64,000 nucleotides of DNA from Paracentrotus lividus. Its lineage: Eukaryota; Echinodermata; Echinoidea; Camarodonta; Echinidae. Location: assembly GCA_940671915.1 (NCBI GenBank), contig CALNVZ010003435.1, positions 10,887,863 through 10,951,862 of the forward strand, given 5' to 3'. A program made the translations under genes and the position numbers. Shown piece by piece: positions 23,889 to 36,496 of the stretch (positions are counted from its first letter, which is position 1; each line of letters starts with the position of its first letter). The notes beneath the pieces were generated by a model that saw only the letters and a program-made list of their open reading frames with translations, searched no databases and had not been told where the DNA came from.

Positions 23889-25887
23889 CTGATAATGCTA
23901 AGGTAATAATCGGATAGTCATCATAGCCAATGCTGAACAATAAAGGTTTGTATGTAATACTTTAACAAAATATTGAAATTTACCCTGCATTTACTCTGTA
24001 AGGTTTTTTTTATGGTCTCAAAAATTAGAAGCTGACACAATTTTTGAATATTCATGACTTCATGAATAATCATTTACATTTTTATAGGCTTAATGGTAAA
24101 CAATTTCGACTATGAAGTAACTGAGGGTACAAATAAGGTCATTTATACATTAATATTTTAAACAAGAAATATGTCAAAGTGCATTAATATGTTGACTTTA
24201 CTTACATAAAGATGTATATATTGTTGTGCTTATAATATCCGTATAAATGTGTTGTTTTTTTAAATCCCCCAAAATTGACAAACATTTCTGTATCTCACAA
24301 ATTCGTTTTTTCTTCTTTTTTTTTTTTATTGTTATTATTATTATTTTTTTATAGTTTATAATATTTTTTAAAAGAAAAGAGGTATTCTTCTCTCCAAGGT
24401 CAATATAACGTTGAGAAGCAAAACATTTATTCTAAAACAAACTAAACTTTTCACTCCTTACACTTTTAAATGAAAGTATAGATTTTCAGTTTACGAATTG
24501 ATTTAAAATACAAGTGGTTGTCATATCATATTAATTGCTTGGATTTGTATTACAACGTTGATCATTAAACAATATTTAATATGAAAATAACAATTGAAGA
24601 AACCATGGAAAGATAAAATACATGACATAGCAGATTATAAGGGGAAAATATACGACGTTCTTCAAAATACAGTACCAAACCTGAAATCTGTTATGATAAT
24701 GACTTCGGTTTAAAAAAAAATCAAATATTGTTAATGCAATGATTCTGAAGAATTGATGCATCATATTTTAATTAATTTTGAAAAGGTGTCTCTTTTACAT
24801 ATATATATATAAGTGCAAAGTATTGCATAACCGGAATATATTTCACATTCATAATTCATCATGGACAGAAAGTCATTAACATTTCATTAAATTTATACGA
24901 ACACAAAACCAAAAGTAGTGTGAATAATTACGCGGTAGCTCAAACAAATTAAATCCTTTCTTGATTTACTGATTATATTAACCTGTCGACCTATACCCAC
25001 TCACCTGATTGTCTCAAATCATCATCGATCGTAATTACATAATTCGTTTCGATCGATTGAAATCTGCTCTTATTAATCAGTGTCTCAAAAAGGCAGATCA
25101 ATTCCTCTGCGAGTTTTTTTCTTAAACCGCATGTCATCTTGAATTTAAGCATCCTCAAATCAAAATTATTTTTCTTTTTCTTTATTAATGTGACTTATTG
25201 CACTCTCCGGACCTTATTTTGTAGAAATAAAGAAGGACATGATTAGCCGAGTTTGATCGAGGGGAAAGTGCTTATGATTAGGAGTATTATAAGATTTGAC
25301 GGAAAACATGGAGTATTATCAGTAAGCCAAAGACTGGCGGTCTTTTCTTCTAGTATTAAGACGGGTCTGATTTCAGTAGAGCAACGGGTATCAATTAGGA
25401 GTAGAGGAAGAGGGGAGATACCATGGGGACAGCGCCAGAGCAGAAAAGAGGAAATTTCGCATCAAAAGCGATCACTTGCAAACCTGCTAAAGAGCGATAA
25501 AAGCGCGATTGTCACTTCACTGTCTGATGAACTCAAGACTTTGCTTTTTGTTGTTTCCATCTAGCATGTTTGTTGTTCTTACTCCTGATATTTTCCCCCT
25601 TATTTTCTGGGACTAAATTTCGGAGCTTGGCTGCCTTTCCGACAGGTATTAGTCCGAGGAATAAATTCTGGTTATCGGTGAGAATCGGACCGCGCGATGT
25701 TTATCGATCTTGTCGATATTTCCCGTTGTAGAACTGCTGCAGCTCGTCGATAATTTTTCTGAAACAAAGTCTTGACCTTGTCTACGTTGATCGCTCTCAT
25801 TTTCTTTCATTAAGATTTTGGTTTTCTTTTTCTTCCACCCCTCCCTCTTCTTTTATCGTAAGATTTTTTTAAAAGTCTGTTCTTTTA

Positions 25888-26938
25888 ACTGTATGACGAT
25901 GTAGTTAATGTAGGCCCAACGGGTAGGGAAATGGTAAGTGAAAAAAAAGGAAAATGAAAGTTAGTTGTAGTTAGGAAGCAACAAGAATAGGACGAAAAAA
26001 CATGTGGAAGCAGGATCTAAAAACCGAGGGATACAAGAGTGAAAGAACGAGACGTTGAAATGTATTTTATCAAGTCTAAGTAGGATTTTAAAACGTTCTT
26101 TGTACTGACCCTTAGCAATTTGTTTATAATCATAGGTAATAATCCTTATTAAGACAACATATATTTTTCTCGTTAAATGACATATATTATTATTTTAAAA
26201 AATAGTTGGATGCATTATTTTACTGAAACCCCAACCCTAACAACACATTTTTAAAATAATAAGAAGAAGAGAAGAAGAAGAAGAAGAAGAAGAAGAAGAA
26301 GAAGAGAAGAAGAAGAAGAAGAAGAAGAAGAAGAAAAAGAAGAAGAAGAAGAGAAGAAGAAGAAGAAGAAGAAGAAGAAGAAGAAGAAGAGAAGAAGAAG
26401 TAGAAGAAGAAGAAGAAGAAAAAGAAGAAGAAGAAGAAGAATACAACTAGAAATGGTACCTTCAGTATTTGAGACAGACCGCAAACCAATAAAGACGGAT
26501 ATTTGCTAATGATGATTTACTACCTGCACGTACTAATGAGGCCAATTTGACAGAAGATAATTATATTTCTCTTTCTTCAAGATGATGATGTCAGCAAATT
26601 CAGGCTTTTAGGATTCAAATATTAACACTAAAAATAATTGCAATGTGTCAAACGGTTGATAAAACGATGACAAAGTGACATTCAATGTATTTTCTCCTTT
26701 CTCTGTGTAAAGTAGTGATTACTACAATAACTTTATTCTTTTTTGTTTTTTTGTCTTAGTGACATCATATTCAATTTTTGCACCATTTGGAAATTAAAGA
26801 AGAACCTTCTTGAATATCCAAAATTCATTCTGCCATTTACACAATTCTATTCATAAGTATCAGGAGAATGTAAATATTTTGCACCAGATGGTCATTCCTC
26901 AATCTTTCCGCTACTATTTAAACCACGAAAAACTTTAA
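25888..26938 (+). repeat. 1.05-kb block, forward orientation (inverted in version 2)
   Basis: This block reads forward here and as its reverse complement at 38,497-39,681. It includes a GAA microsatellite. It ends exactly at the 100-base gap, so the right-hand junction of version 1 is not seen. Confidence 0.9.
26261..26441 (+). repeat. (GAA)n microsatellite, interrupted, about 180 bases
   Basis: GAA triplets with several GAGAAG interruptions and a GTA interruption near 26,400. The inverted counterpart at 38,996-39,300 is longer and purer. Confidence 0.95.
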
Positions 26939-27038
26939 NNNNNNNNNNNNNNNNNNNNNNNNNNNNNNNNNNNNNNNNNNNNNNNNNNNNNNNNNNNNNN
27001 NNNNNNNNNNNNNNNNNNNNNNNNNNNNNNNNNNNNNN
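26939..27038. other. Assembly gap (100 N)
   Basis: A gap of exactly 100 bases, typical of a scaffold join of unknown size. It separates the two versions of the duplicated segment. Confidence 1.
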
Positions 27039-28280
27039 AATAGCAACGGACAATGACAATTGCGGCATTGCGATTTTTTATTTTATATGGCCTTCCTCAG
27101 ACTAGGTCAAGTTTACAAGGAGACTTTCCATAATGCGCATACCAATCTATAATAAATATTATCTATAACTTCAGTTACATGCCAAACTGAGAAAGAACAA
27201 AACATAAACAAAACGAAGGGCCAAAATGACCACATTCTCGGTCAATTGGGGCCATTACTGATATTCCCGGCTCAAGCAGTACATGGCTGTATGGCAATAA
27301 TGCCCCGAAATAGTCTAAGTTCCCCAATGGATCTATAGAATGGGGTTATTTTACCCAGGGCAGCGGAGAGATTTTGAAGTGGAAGGATAAACCCCAGCCG
27401 CCCCTCTCCTTCCCGGCTCTGTGGCCCTGTACATGCTGTAATACCCTTCATTTGGTTAAGAGTTTGATTATAAACACTACAAAGCCTTAAATGATTTCTG
27501 ATAGAACGCGTTTGAACATTGCAGAAAGTCAAATGAATATCTGAGATGTTAAATGTTATTGAATGTATTTAAGTGTATGTATGAACAATAATAATGTTCT
27601 ACGCAGAAAAACTTTTTGTCACAAAGTCTCACGACTGGTTACACATGATTGCAATAACAATGATGCATTTTCTAATCAGTACGTAACTTGAAAGCACATG
27701 CATAAAGACATCTCTTATTATAACAAGATTTTTTTTTTTCATTTGAAAATTGAGACTATTACATTTTTGTATTCAATTATTTTAATGACGAACCCACTTG
27801 CTTGCTTTAGATATCATCTGTTAACGGAATGATTGACAAGATATTTGACAACACCTTGTTAATATGTTATTGTATAACATTAAATCATTTTGAAATATTA
27901 AGCATTAAATTTGAAAATGAGTTTGATCACCCGTGCAACCCCGTTGGATCGTTAGAAAATTCCGAACACTTAGCCAAGATTAATTTCAATTTCTATTTTT
28001 TAACAAATTTTTGCTGTCACTCGATATGACATTCTCACCCTGGTTCTCTCGCCGGACTTTCGGCGCACTTGAACTGGGACTCTTTGTCCGACATGTCCGA
28101 TGAAAAGTTTTATTTTCTTTCGGTGATTGGTTTGAAATGGTGATTCATAGGCCTGTAGGGTGGATGGGTTTTGGCTTTTTTTGACCGATCTATACTTCTT
28201 GTCAAACAAAAACGATCTTTGATCTTTGAGTGGACGATGAAAGGGAGACTGGAGGGGCTCAAGTTTTCTTTTGGGTTACA

Positions 28281-28306
28281 ATAATAATAATAATAATAAT
28301 AATAAA
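28281..28306. repeat. (AAT)n microsatellite
   Basis: About eight ATA/AAT triplets; the version-1 counterpart near 14,740 is shorter and preceded by a poly(A) run. Confidence 0.9.
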
Positions 28307-28730
28307 ATGATGTCGACGGTTATATAGGAGGATACTTCTTACTTATTATATAAGCCTAAAACCTATGATGGTGTAGTAGTTGGAATAATCTTCTTTACAT
28401 ATCAGAAGAATAAACAATCTAAACAATTTCAATCTATCACTTAAGAATGTATCTGAAGTCTCGTTCGAAATACTGATTCAATAGCCTACTGGCTTTCTTT
28501 TGGCATCACCCACAATTCTTCCTTTACACACTGCCTTTCAGAGGTATTTTCATCTTTTTCTGAATATTACATGTTTATCAATCAGCTTGCAAAATCGTTT
28601 CGGTTTTTTTTTTAGTAAATGTATAGAGTGCACATTTTATTGGTTCTCTTGGTTCAGAATAAAGGATCATAAAGTCTCATCATCTAGTTGATCAGAAGCA
28701 GTGTCACACCACTTAATCGATCGATCATGA

Positions 28731-28915
28731 GAGGAGAGAAAGAAAGAGAGAGAGAGAGAGGGGGGGGGTGGTGGTGGGGAGGGGAGAGGGCGTGGCGAAA
28801 TAAAAAGGTAAATAATAGAGAGAAGTTGGAAAAAGTGTTAAAGAGAAGCGTCGGAGACAACGAGCGAAGCGAGGAGAATGATAATAAGGGGCTGGAGCAA
28901 GAGAGGGAGAGAATC
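28731..28915 (+). repeat. GA-rich polypurine tract (version 2, short form)
   Basis: The matching tract in version 1 (15,181-15,495) is about 130 bases longer. Confidence 0.85.
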
Positions 28916-30159
28916 ATGCAAGACGAAATAACGTTGAACTTCAGCGGTTATGCCGACAATTCCTCGCACCATGCTTCTAACCAGAAACAAGTGTCAAGTT
29001 GGATTACGTATAAAACGTAAACAATAAAAGATATTACTGTTTGATTCAGATATTTTTATTGCCCTCCTGCCTGGGCAATGCCATGATATAATGTAATTTT
29101 GCCAATGTTTTATATTTGATACCACTGACATCATTCTACTCAGGTAAACGCGCCGCATTTTGCAGTGCCCAAAAGCGTCATCGTTTGGGAACATAATCTG
29201 ATACCCGATGAGTCGACTCGTCTAATTGAGTGTTCAGTATGTAATAAACATAACCGTTATATATGGCATATTATCATGGTAGCAGAAAATAAGAAGAAAA
29301 GATTAGACACTACCTTTTCTAAACTTAATTATTAGTGGCGTTAAACATCCCGTGTCTTTCATATTTTACCTATGTACATTATCTAATCGCCTTTACTAAT
29401 TTTACGTTGTCCATAATGATTTAATTGTTGTAAATGGCATCGTAATGTTAATCAAGCATCGAATTATTTTATAAGGTCATTGCGTCGTATTTTGCGATTT
29501 ATACCGAATAAATACCACGAATGATTATTATTGATAGAAAAGTGATTGCAATCCATAACACTGCAATTTAGGTCCCGTGGAGATGATACCTGTTTTATGG
29601 CGTACTAATGTGGCTATTCCTTGTGACATGAATGATTGCCGTACCCTAGTTTGAAAACACCTACAGGTCACCGTGTCGAATTCTTTTATTACAGGTGTAT
29701 ATCAATCGCTCTGAGATCGGATTTCATTAAAATAATCCATAATTTGTAAGAATTTCTACGATTTTATTCCGACTGTCACTCATATTCATGTTCGAGTAAT
29801 GTGTATTACCTTTGACGCCCTTAGGGGAATATGTTTTAATGCGAGTAAGTAACAATGAATAGTATCTAGTAATAGTAATGATTTTCTGTTCTTCTGTCAT
29901 ATATTTCAAGGAATGTTTTCCTCCCGGTACATCCATAAATACTTTGAATGGGCCAAATGTGGCAAATGAATGGTTAGTGCTGTGGTAGGAATTTGATCCA
30001 TGAACCTTTTATTAAAGAATCCAGTGACAGAAAAGTCAGTTTATTTTATGCTGTGTTTGCCAATGTAGTTCCACGGCCACAGTCTGCGTCGAGGCGGCTG
30101 CCAATTCTGCAATATTAATCCTTGCGTTTTTGAAATAACTATAGCGTCATTCAATTTAA

Positions 30160-30660
30160 TTTCAATATATGTCCAATTTAATACCAACATTGAGTAATTT
30201 AAAGAAATGGAAAATGAGGAACAGTGATATTTGTGAAGAATGTGGGCAAGTAGGTGATATTATACATATTTTTGGTTTTGTACAAGGTTCAATTATTTTG
30301 GAATAATAATGTAGAAAGGTATATCAGAAGATGTTCGAATCAAGATTTTATCTTGAATATACAATTATGTTATTTTGGGGGTTCAAGATTCAGGAAAGAA
30401 GATATTAACTTGATACTTAACTATGCTTTATTTTCAATTACAAATGTGTTAACGTAGGTATAACATATACAAGAAAGATCAAATATACTGATTTAAAATG
30501 ATGTTTGTTTATGTTTTAAGAAAAGATACGATGATGAAAAATGTAAAAGAAAGAACATATGTATATGAGTGGCAAAATGGAGAAATGTACTGAGTAACGT
30601 TAAAACTATTGTAATTTGATTTTGTTTTTAATAAAGAAGACCAGAGATGGTTTTAAAAAA
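30160..30660 (+). pseudogene. 5'-truncated LINE 3' end, version 2
   Basis: Same fragment as 16,780-17,290. Here the stretch after CGQ reads VGDIIHIF, keeping the histidine expected in the zinc-binding tail of L1/Tx1-type reverse transcriptases. One-base changes throw the frame after it, and the later part (RRCSNQDFILNIQ, NLILNYALFSI) is in other frames. It is non-functional. An AATAAAG lies near 30,640, close to the presumed 3' end. Confidence 0.65.
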
Positions 30661-32217
30661 CCAAAAAACTATAGCTAGAGTAAAACCCATGAACGATCCT
30701 TACTCTGGAGTGTCAAAACGTTTGTTAGGTTTTGAAAATTGGTAAGATTGGAAGATTTCAAAATATAATCTTAACGCAGACATGTAAATCTGACCGAAAT
30801 AGCAAATTTGCAGATAAGATTGCCATTAAATTACTTCCAAATCGAATTGGCTGTACAGTCAATTGGATTGCTTCTTCGCAATATATATAAAGTTGTCTGT
30901 GTTACGTCCTGTACCCATACAAAAACACCAGCAGATGTGCATTCAGGTTTAAAATATATATTTTGTCTTTTAAATTTTAGAAAATATGTATGAGTTTCAT
31001 GTTAAGGAAATGTATTTTTTTTATTGAATAGTTTGTAGTTTATGTTTAAGTGGCCCTTTATCATGTTTATACATGTATATCGTAGAGCAAATTAGGAAGC
31101 AGCTTTATAGTTATTCTTTTTTTTTTAAATCGCTATACCAATACTGAGTGGGCTTGATCTAGAAAAAATAATTTGCCAATGATATAGCCATATTATTCGT
31201 AAACTAAAATCACAAGTTGAATACGATAGACAAACAAAGTCGTATGCTATAAAGTATGATAAACTAAAAACCATGTATTTGTTTGCTAGGATGAAATCTC
31301 TACACGACTTTGATGAAGGGTTATGAGGTCATAAGAAATCAATTAATATTGATAAATTTTGTCTGAATTCCAAAGTATAATTTTCGTTCATATACGTGAT
31401 GCTGGTTGACCGCCACAACACTTAAATTCACTTTTACCATAAATAGTCTAGTTCTGAAATGAAGATAAAAGGATAGGGGTGACAAGTTTTACGAAAAAAG
31501 TTTCGATGTCAAGGTTTGAAATAGCACGATTGGGTTCAGACGGGTATATGGTATAGTCCTTTAGAATAAGAGGACAAAAATGCTTATAGAAAGATGACGA
31601 GGCACAACCTGAAAAAAAAGACAAAACAAAACAAAACATCAAACAAACTAACCAGCATCTATCTGAAGGGCATAATAAACGTGTATAAAAGAAAATACCA
31701 AAACACAAAAGGAATTAGACAAATAATATCATAATAATGTATTTTTTTAAAATCAAAATAGAAAAGTAAAAGAGGCTACGAATTCAGATACGAAGAACAA
31801 AGCGAATTCATTATCAAATTAGAAAAGAACATAACAACAATTCAGAGACGTATTTATTTAACAACATTTTAAATATAGGAAATAGACAAGCACAACAAAA
31901 AGAAGGGACAAAATCGATGGAGGTATCAAAGGGGATCATTCCTATGGTCAGTTTTTTTTTATGACATCAGAAATGAGACACTCTTGAATAGATCCAGTAG
32001 CCAAAACTCCTCCTCCTCTTCTCAACCAGACATCTTTACTACCACCAGTCACCAGTCTGTGAATCTGGATCAAGTTTAGGGAGCACCAACTGTTCCATGA
32101 TATTGGACACCCCCTAACCAATGACTCATCATACTTCACTTTGACCTTTGACCTCCATGTCATCTGCCACTGAAACACCGATCAGAGTCGCATCTTCAAA
32201 CATGTTCAACGTCATCA

Positions 32218-32341
32218 GGGGCCTTTTCTTGAAATCGTCATAAGTCTATGTTCTTGGACAAGACACGTGTTGTAGAATTAACACGTGTTTCAATGGGATT
32301 TCCACGAACTTAGACTTGTAACGGTGTCGAGAAACGGCCCC
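32218..32341. mobile_element. 124-bp MITE with GGGGCC ends (version 2)
   Basis: Allelic counterpart of 19,133-19,256. The terminal repeats are the same, with minor one-base losses. Confidence 0.78.
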
Positions 32342-34084
32342 AGGTACCGTCTGTTTTACTGAACATGCTGCATGTTCTATGCACGTGCTGTTTAGGGCAA
32401 GAAGGATATTAACCCATATAATATCATGTTGATATACTCCATTTAGCTTTCAATTGACTAGGAACTGTAAGGGAATCAGATTTATGGTATGTATTCTAAG
32501 ATAAATGATGGAGGAGCCTTTGTGCCGCCCAAAATTTGTACTTTTTGGCTGTACTTTTAGGAGCGACATCACAATCACACCCCTCCCACTACACCCATCC
32601 CTTGGGTCGATGAAATCGATAGGCTTATTGCATTTTTATTTTATTAGACGACTCTTTTCTTTCTGCTGAGCTTTCTTACAATATTTAGGGAAAGTAGGTC
32701 AGTTGTAAACCGACAAATCCTTCATTGATTGTTATTGGAAAGAGTTTCCCACGGCGCTGGAGAGACTTGATCGGTCTGAAACAAAAGGAAAACCCCAAAG
32801 TCTTTAGCTCGACCACTGGTGGTGGCCGAGGTGTTTTTAGGTTCCACGGGTGCACGTAGTCTCGTCTGCCGCGAGAACATCCTCTCATCATCTCGCGTCC
32901 CACGAGACCTAGCAATATGGAGCTTTGCGGTTTAGGGATTTGTATATTTATTTTACATTAAATGGACTCAAGGTTACGGCGTAAAAAGTAGGGCTCCACG
33001 ATGAAAATGTGAGGGGAAAATCGATGCTAAAACTTTGTGGGGTTTGTTTTCCAACATTCCTGCCATCAAGTGTAAGAAATAACAAGAAAATGGTAATAAA
33101 CAAAAGAAACAAGATAGATGCAAATAAACTGCTAACAGTAGGCCTAACAGGTATACATTTCTAATTATTTCAACAGGTTTATGTTCTCATATCTAAATAC
33201 CCAATACAAATAAGGTTAACATTATTAATATTTGTAATGCTACGACTTTTCCATTTTTTTTGTTGTGTTTTATGTTTCTAAAGGCCTTAATAGACATATT
33301 ATTATAATAAAAAAATAATAAAAAAAAAAAAACGAACCCAATCTACAATGATCTATTTCATTCAAATGGCACATGAGCAATAACCATGACTCGATTTTTA
33401 TCACCTTATAGATTCACTTATTCTTTTGTCAAATATTATAGTGTTAAAACTTTCCATGCTAAATCACAACTTAGATTTGGACCTTCGTATCAGGTTGATA
33501 ATAATGTTATAAAGACTCTACAACAATATTTTAGACTAATAAGTTCATTATTGCGGATTGAAATAAAAGACGGTCAATAACAGTCATTTCTAAAATGCCT
33601 GAATATGCGTAGGTACAACAATAATTAATATACCGTTTCACTAAATCATTATAATTTTATGCGTATTTTTCATAAACAAAGGTTGTTATTGACAAACCGA
33701 AACATTTCTCGAGGATTGCCCGATATAGCAACATTCTAATGTATGCAAACTTTTTGTAGGCCTATATACCTATTGAATACCTCATTACTATATTTCCAAG
33801 AAAGAAACATTTTTATGAATTATGATAACTTAGTAAAACGGTCTAATAATCGATTAAGTGCAGGTAGACGTTAAAATAATGTTTAAACACCCACGTGATT
33901 CAAGGTTTTAATAATGTATTTAGATTACATCTCTTGAAGTTGATCTGGACGTAACACAATCATCCCGTTTGGCGATGGCTCCTATCATTACGGCCATCTT
34001 GCATTGACCTACTTTTATCATCCAGACAGTCTTGTATTATTTTGTCGAATCACAGACTGAGAAAGTTTTCTACTTTTATTTCTT

Positions 34085-34760
34085 TAAAAACCCGTCTCCC
34101 CATTCATGCTTCTCACGGTGGGGTGTCCCAACTCCCACGTTGATCGCCGTCCCGCCTGGCCCAGCCCGGTGAGTGTCTCGCCAAGAACCGGCAACCCTAG
34201 ACGTGTCCGACGCGCTTCCGTTTTCACGGGCTCTTCCAGAAACCGACTCCTCAAATTTATTGTTAATATTTGATCTTGAGAGTTAAAAGATGAAAGAAAA
34301 GAATCAAAGTCGCAACGGAAAGATGGGAAGAGGAGAAGGAAAACGCGGGATGTTCCGTGTTTGGATATCAGTCGTCTGCAGCGTGTGAAAACGCGGAAAA
34401 GCAGCGCACCAAAAATCCATGGAGACCCGAGCGCATATCGCTTTACCCCGGCCGCTAAGTGACTCGGCCGCCCAGCGGTACATACACAACCAAGTGGTAT
34501 GTCATCGAGTCGGGCGTACTCCAGAGAGGGAATCTGCAAGAAATAAATGAGTGATTTCTGTTATTTCCTACAAGTCTTTTTCCCCCATATACCTAGAGAC
34601 TCTTTGGGAAATAGGAGATATCGCGTTGGACAATCTGTGTATACGGGTGATCGATCGTATATGGGCCGTAAAACCGGAAAGGACACGGTGTATTTCAGGA
34701 GGGATCGCCTACAACGAACCGTCATCTCGATATCTGATACCGTCAGTGGGCTGTCAAGTC
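34085..34760. other. GC-richer conserved patch (version 2)
   Basis: Counterpart of 21,000-21,620. The donor-like CCCG|GTGAGT is retained near 34,170. A 151-codon minus-strand frame here is interrupted in version 1, so it is not supported as a protein. Confidence 0.25.
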
Positions 34761-34962
34761 AGACAGAACCCCAAATGTTTGAGACTTTGAGAAAAATGAA
34801 GAAAAGAAAGAGAAAATGGAAAAAAACCAGACATCAAAATGTATAGATAACAAGAGCGATAGGAGTGAGGGAGGAATAAAAAGTGAATAAGGAATACATT
34901 ATATGAAACTTGACATCAACATGAGCGAATGACAGAGAGAAAGAGGAGACATACAGATAGAG

Positions 34963-34967
<5 letters not shown>

Positions 34968-34996
<29 letters not shown>
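34968..34996 (+). repeat. (GACA)n microsatellite
   Basis: About seven GACA tetramers; version 1 has only two or three at the matching place (about 22,383-22,397). Confidence 0.9.
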
Positions 34997-34997
<1 letters not shown>

Positions 34998-36356
34998 GGG
35001 AATTGGTTGAAAGAAGTGTAAATCGCAAACCGTATGTCCAAAAATTCTATTTCATCATTCTATCATTCAATTTAATTTTTATTATTCGCCTGTGATGTCA
35101 ATATATTGTGCCCTGGAAATTGTGGTAAATCATGTATCACATTAAATTATTGATAGCGACATGAAAAACTTCCATTTAAAGTTGTTTCAAATCACACAGT
35201 CTCCAATGTCAGCCTCGGGTTCTAGTCACGTGATAACCTACGTCATAATACACGCATGTTCGATTTTCTCCGCGATATGAATATCATAATACATGGGGTG
35301 AAGGAAAAAAAAAAAAAATCTTATGATGTATATATGATCTGAGGAAAAATCAAATTGAAACTAAACATTGTTATTATCACTCTCTTTATTCTAAAAGAGA
35401 GGTAAGGATGGATCAAAATTGAATCATCGTTTGTTATCTCGAAAAACGGTTTTCCTGATTTAATTTTGCCTGCAGAAATGAGATGAGTGGGTGAGATTTT
35501 TTCCGATCTTGGGTTATCTGCCTTCAGACAGACTCCGATTTTTGTTTTTTATTCTTTTGTTAAATTTTCTCTTTTTAGGTGCTTCAAGAAAACATGGACG
35601 GTAAATTGGCAAGCCTCCCTTGACAGTGGTCGAGATGGCGGTGACAGTTGTACGTTTGAAATTCCCCCGCGACGGACCTGTTCATACAATTTGTCGGTGC
35701 GCCGTTAATCGCCTTTGGCAAAATTGCAAAGATAGTTACAAGCAACTTTAGTGTAAGTTATCCGGGTATAGGAAAGGTGTCCGTCAAATAGAGATAAATA
35801 ATTGCCCAAGGGCAGTCTTTAAAAAAGTAAAAAATCGTTTAATTTCTGTAAGAAAATATGTTCATCAATCATAGAAAACTAGCAAATTCCTCTAATTAAG
35901 GAATTCGACGTGTATACTTCGTGAAGAACCCCTACATTAAGATCCCAATACACGAATTATGTTGACAAATTAATGTTCCGTTTGTAATGCTGTTACGTTT
36001 GGGGTGGAATATTCTCCTCGGTAAAGGGATTTCATGTCTACTTCCCCCCTTTTTTGAAGGGGGGGGGCAAAGGTCAAACATCACTTTGAAATGCATTGAT
36101 TTATGGTGATGCCTGAGTAAAGCTGTGATCGAAATTATAAAAAGATGACACAAATTAATCAATAATTGATATATATAATTACTGGGAAGAATCACTATCC
36201 CAGAAAGCGATCCCAGACCATGCCGAATAGTTTAGTAACAGGTCAGTCTTAATATTAATATTTCAACACTCTATTATAAATACCGCTTACCTGATATAAT
36301 TTGTTGCTCTCACTGATAATTATGTTAATTTGTTTATCTCATTCAGGACAACATCT

Positions 36357-36496
36357 GGGGGCATTTCATCAAAAGGACTTGTCGGACATTTTTATCCGAC
36401 AAACTGTTATAAAGCTACTGAAATTCTTCCATCTGATTGGCTGAGAGCAAATTGTTAGGATAAAATGTCCGATAAGTCCTTTGATGAAATGCCCCC
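36357..36496. mobile_element. 140-bp MITE with GGGGGCATTTCATCAAAAGG ends (version 2)
   Basis: Allelic counterpart of 23,751-23,888 with two small indels. Confidence 0.88.

Larger units (their letters stand above)
13463..25887. repeat. Duplicated 12.4-kb segment, version 1
   Basis: From about 13,463 to 25,887 the sequence matches 27,039-38,496 in the same order and orientation. The match includes a LINE fragment, two MITEs and GC-rich patches. Differences are mainly single-base indels (especially 13.5-17 kb), simple-repeat length changes and two insertions unique to this version (255 bp and 533 bp). Large stretches around 17-20 kb and 24-26 kb are almost identical. The pattern fits two alleles of one locus, or a very recent tandem duplication; the gap between the versions favours unmerged haplotypes. 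Confidence 0.9.

Noticed and set aside
25253-25564. 103-codon plus frame conserved in both versions
   Set aside because: Conservation reflects allelic identity; the second version (37,863-38,099) is frameshifted, and no motif or splice context supports coding.
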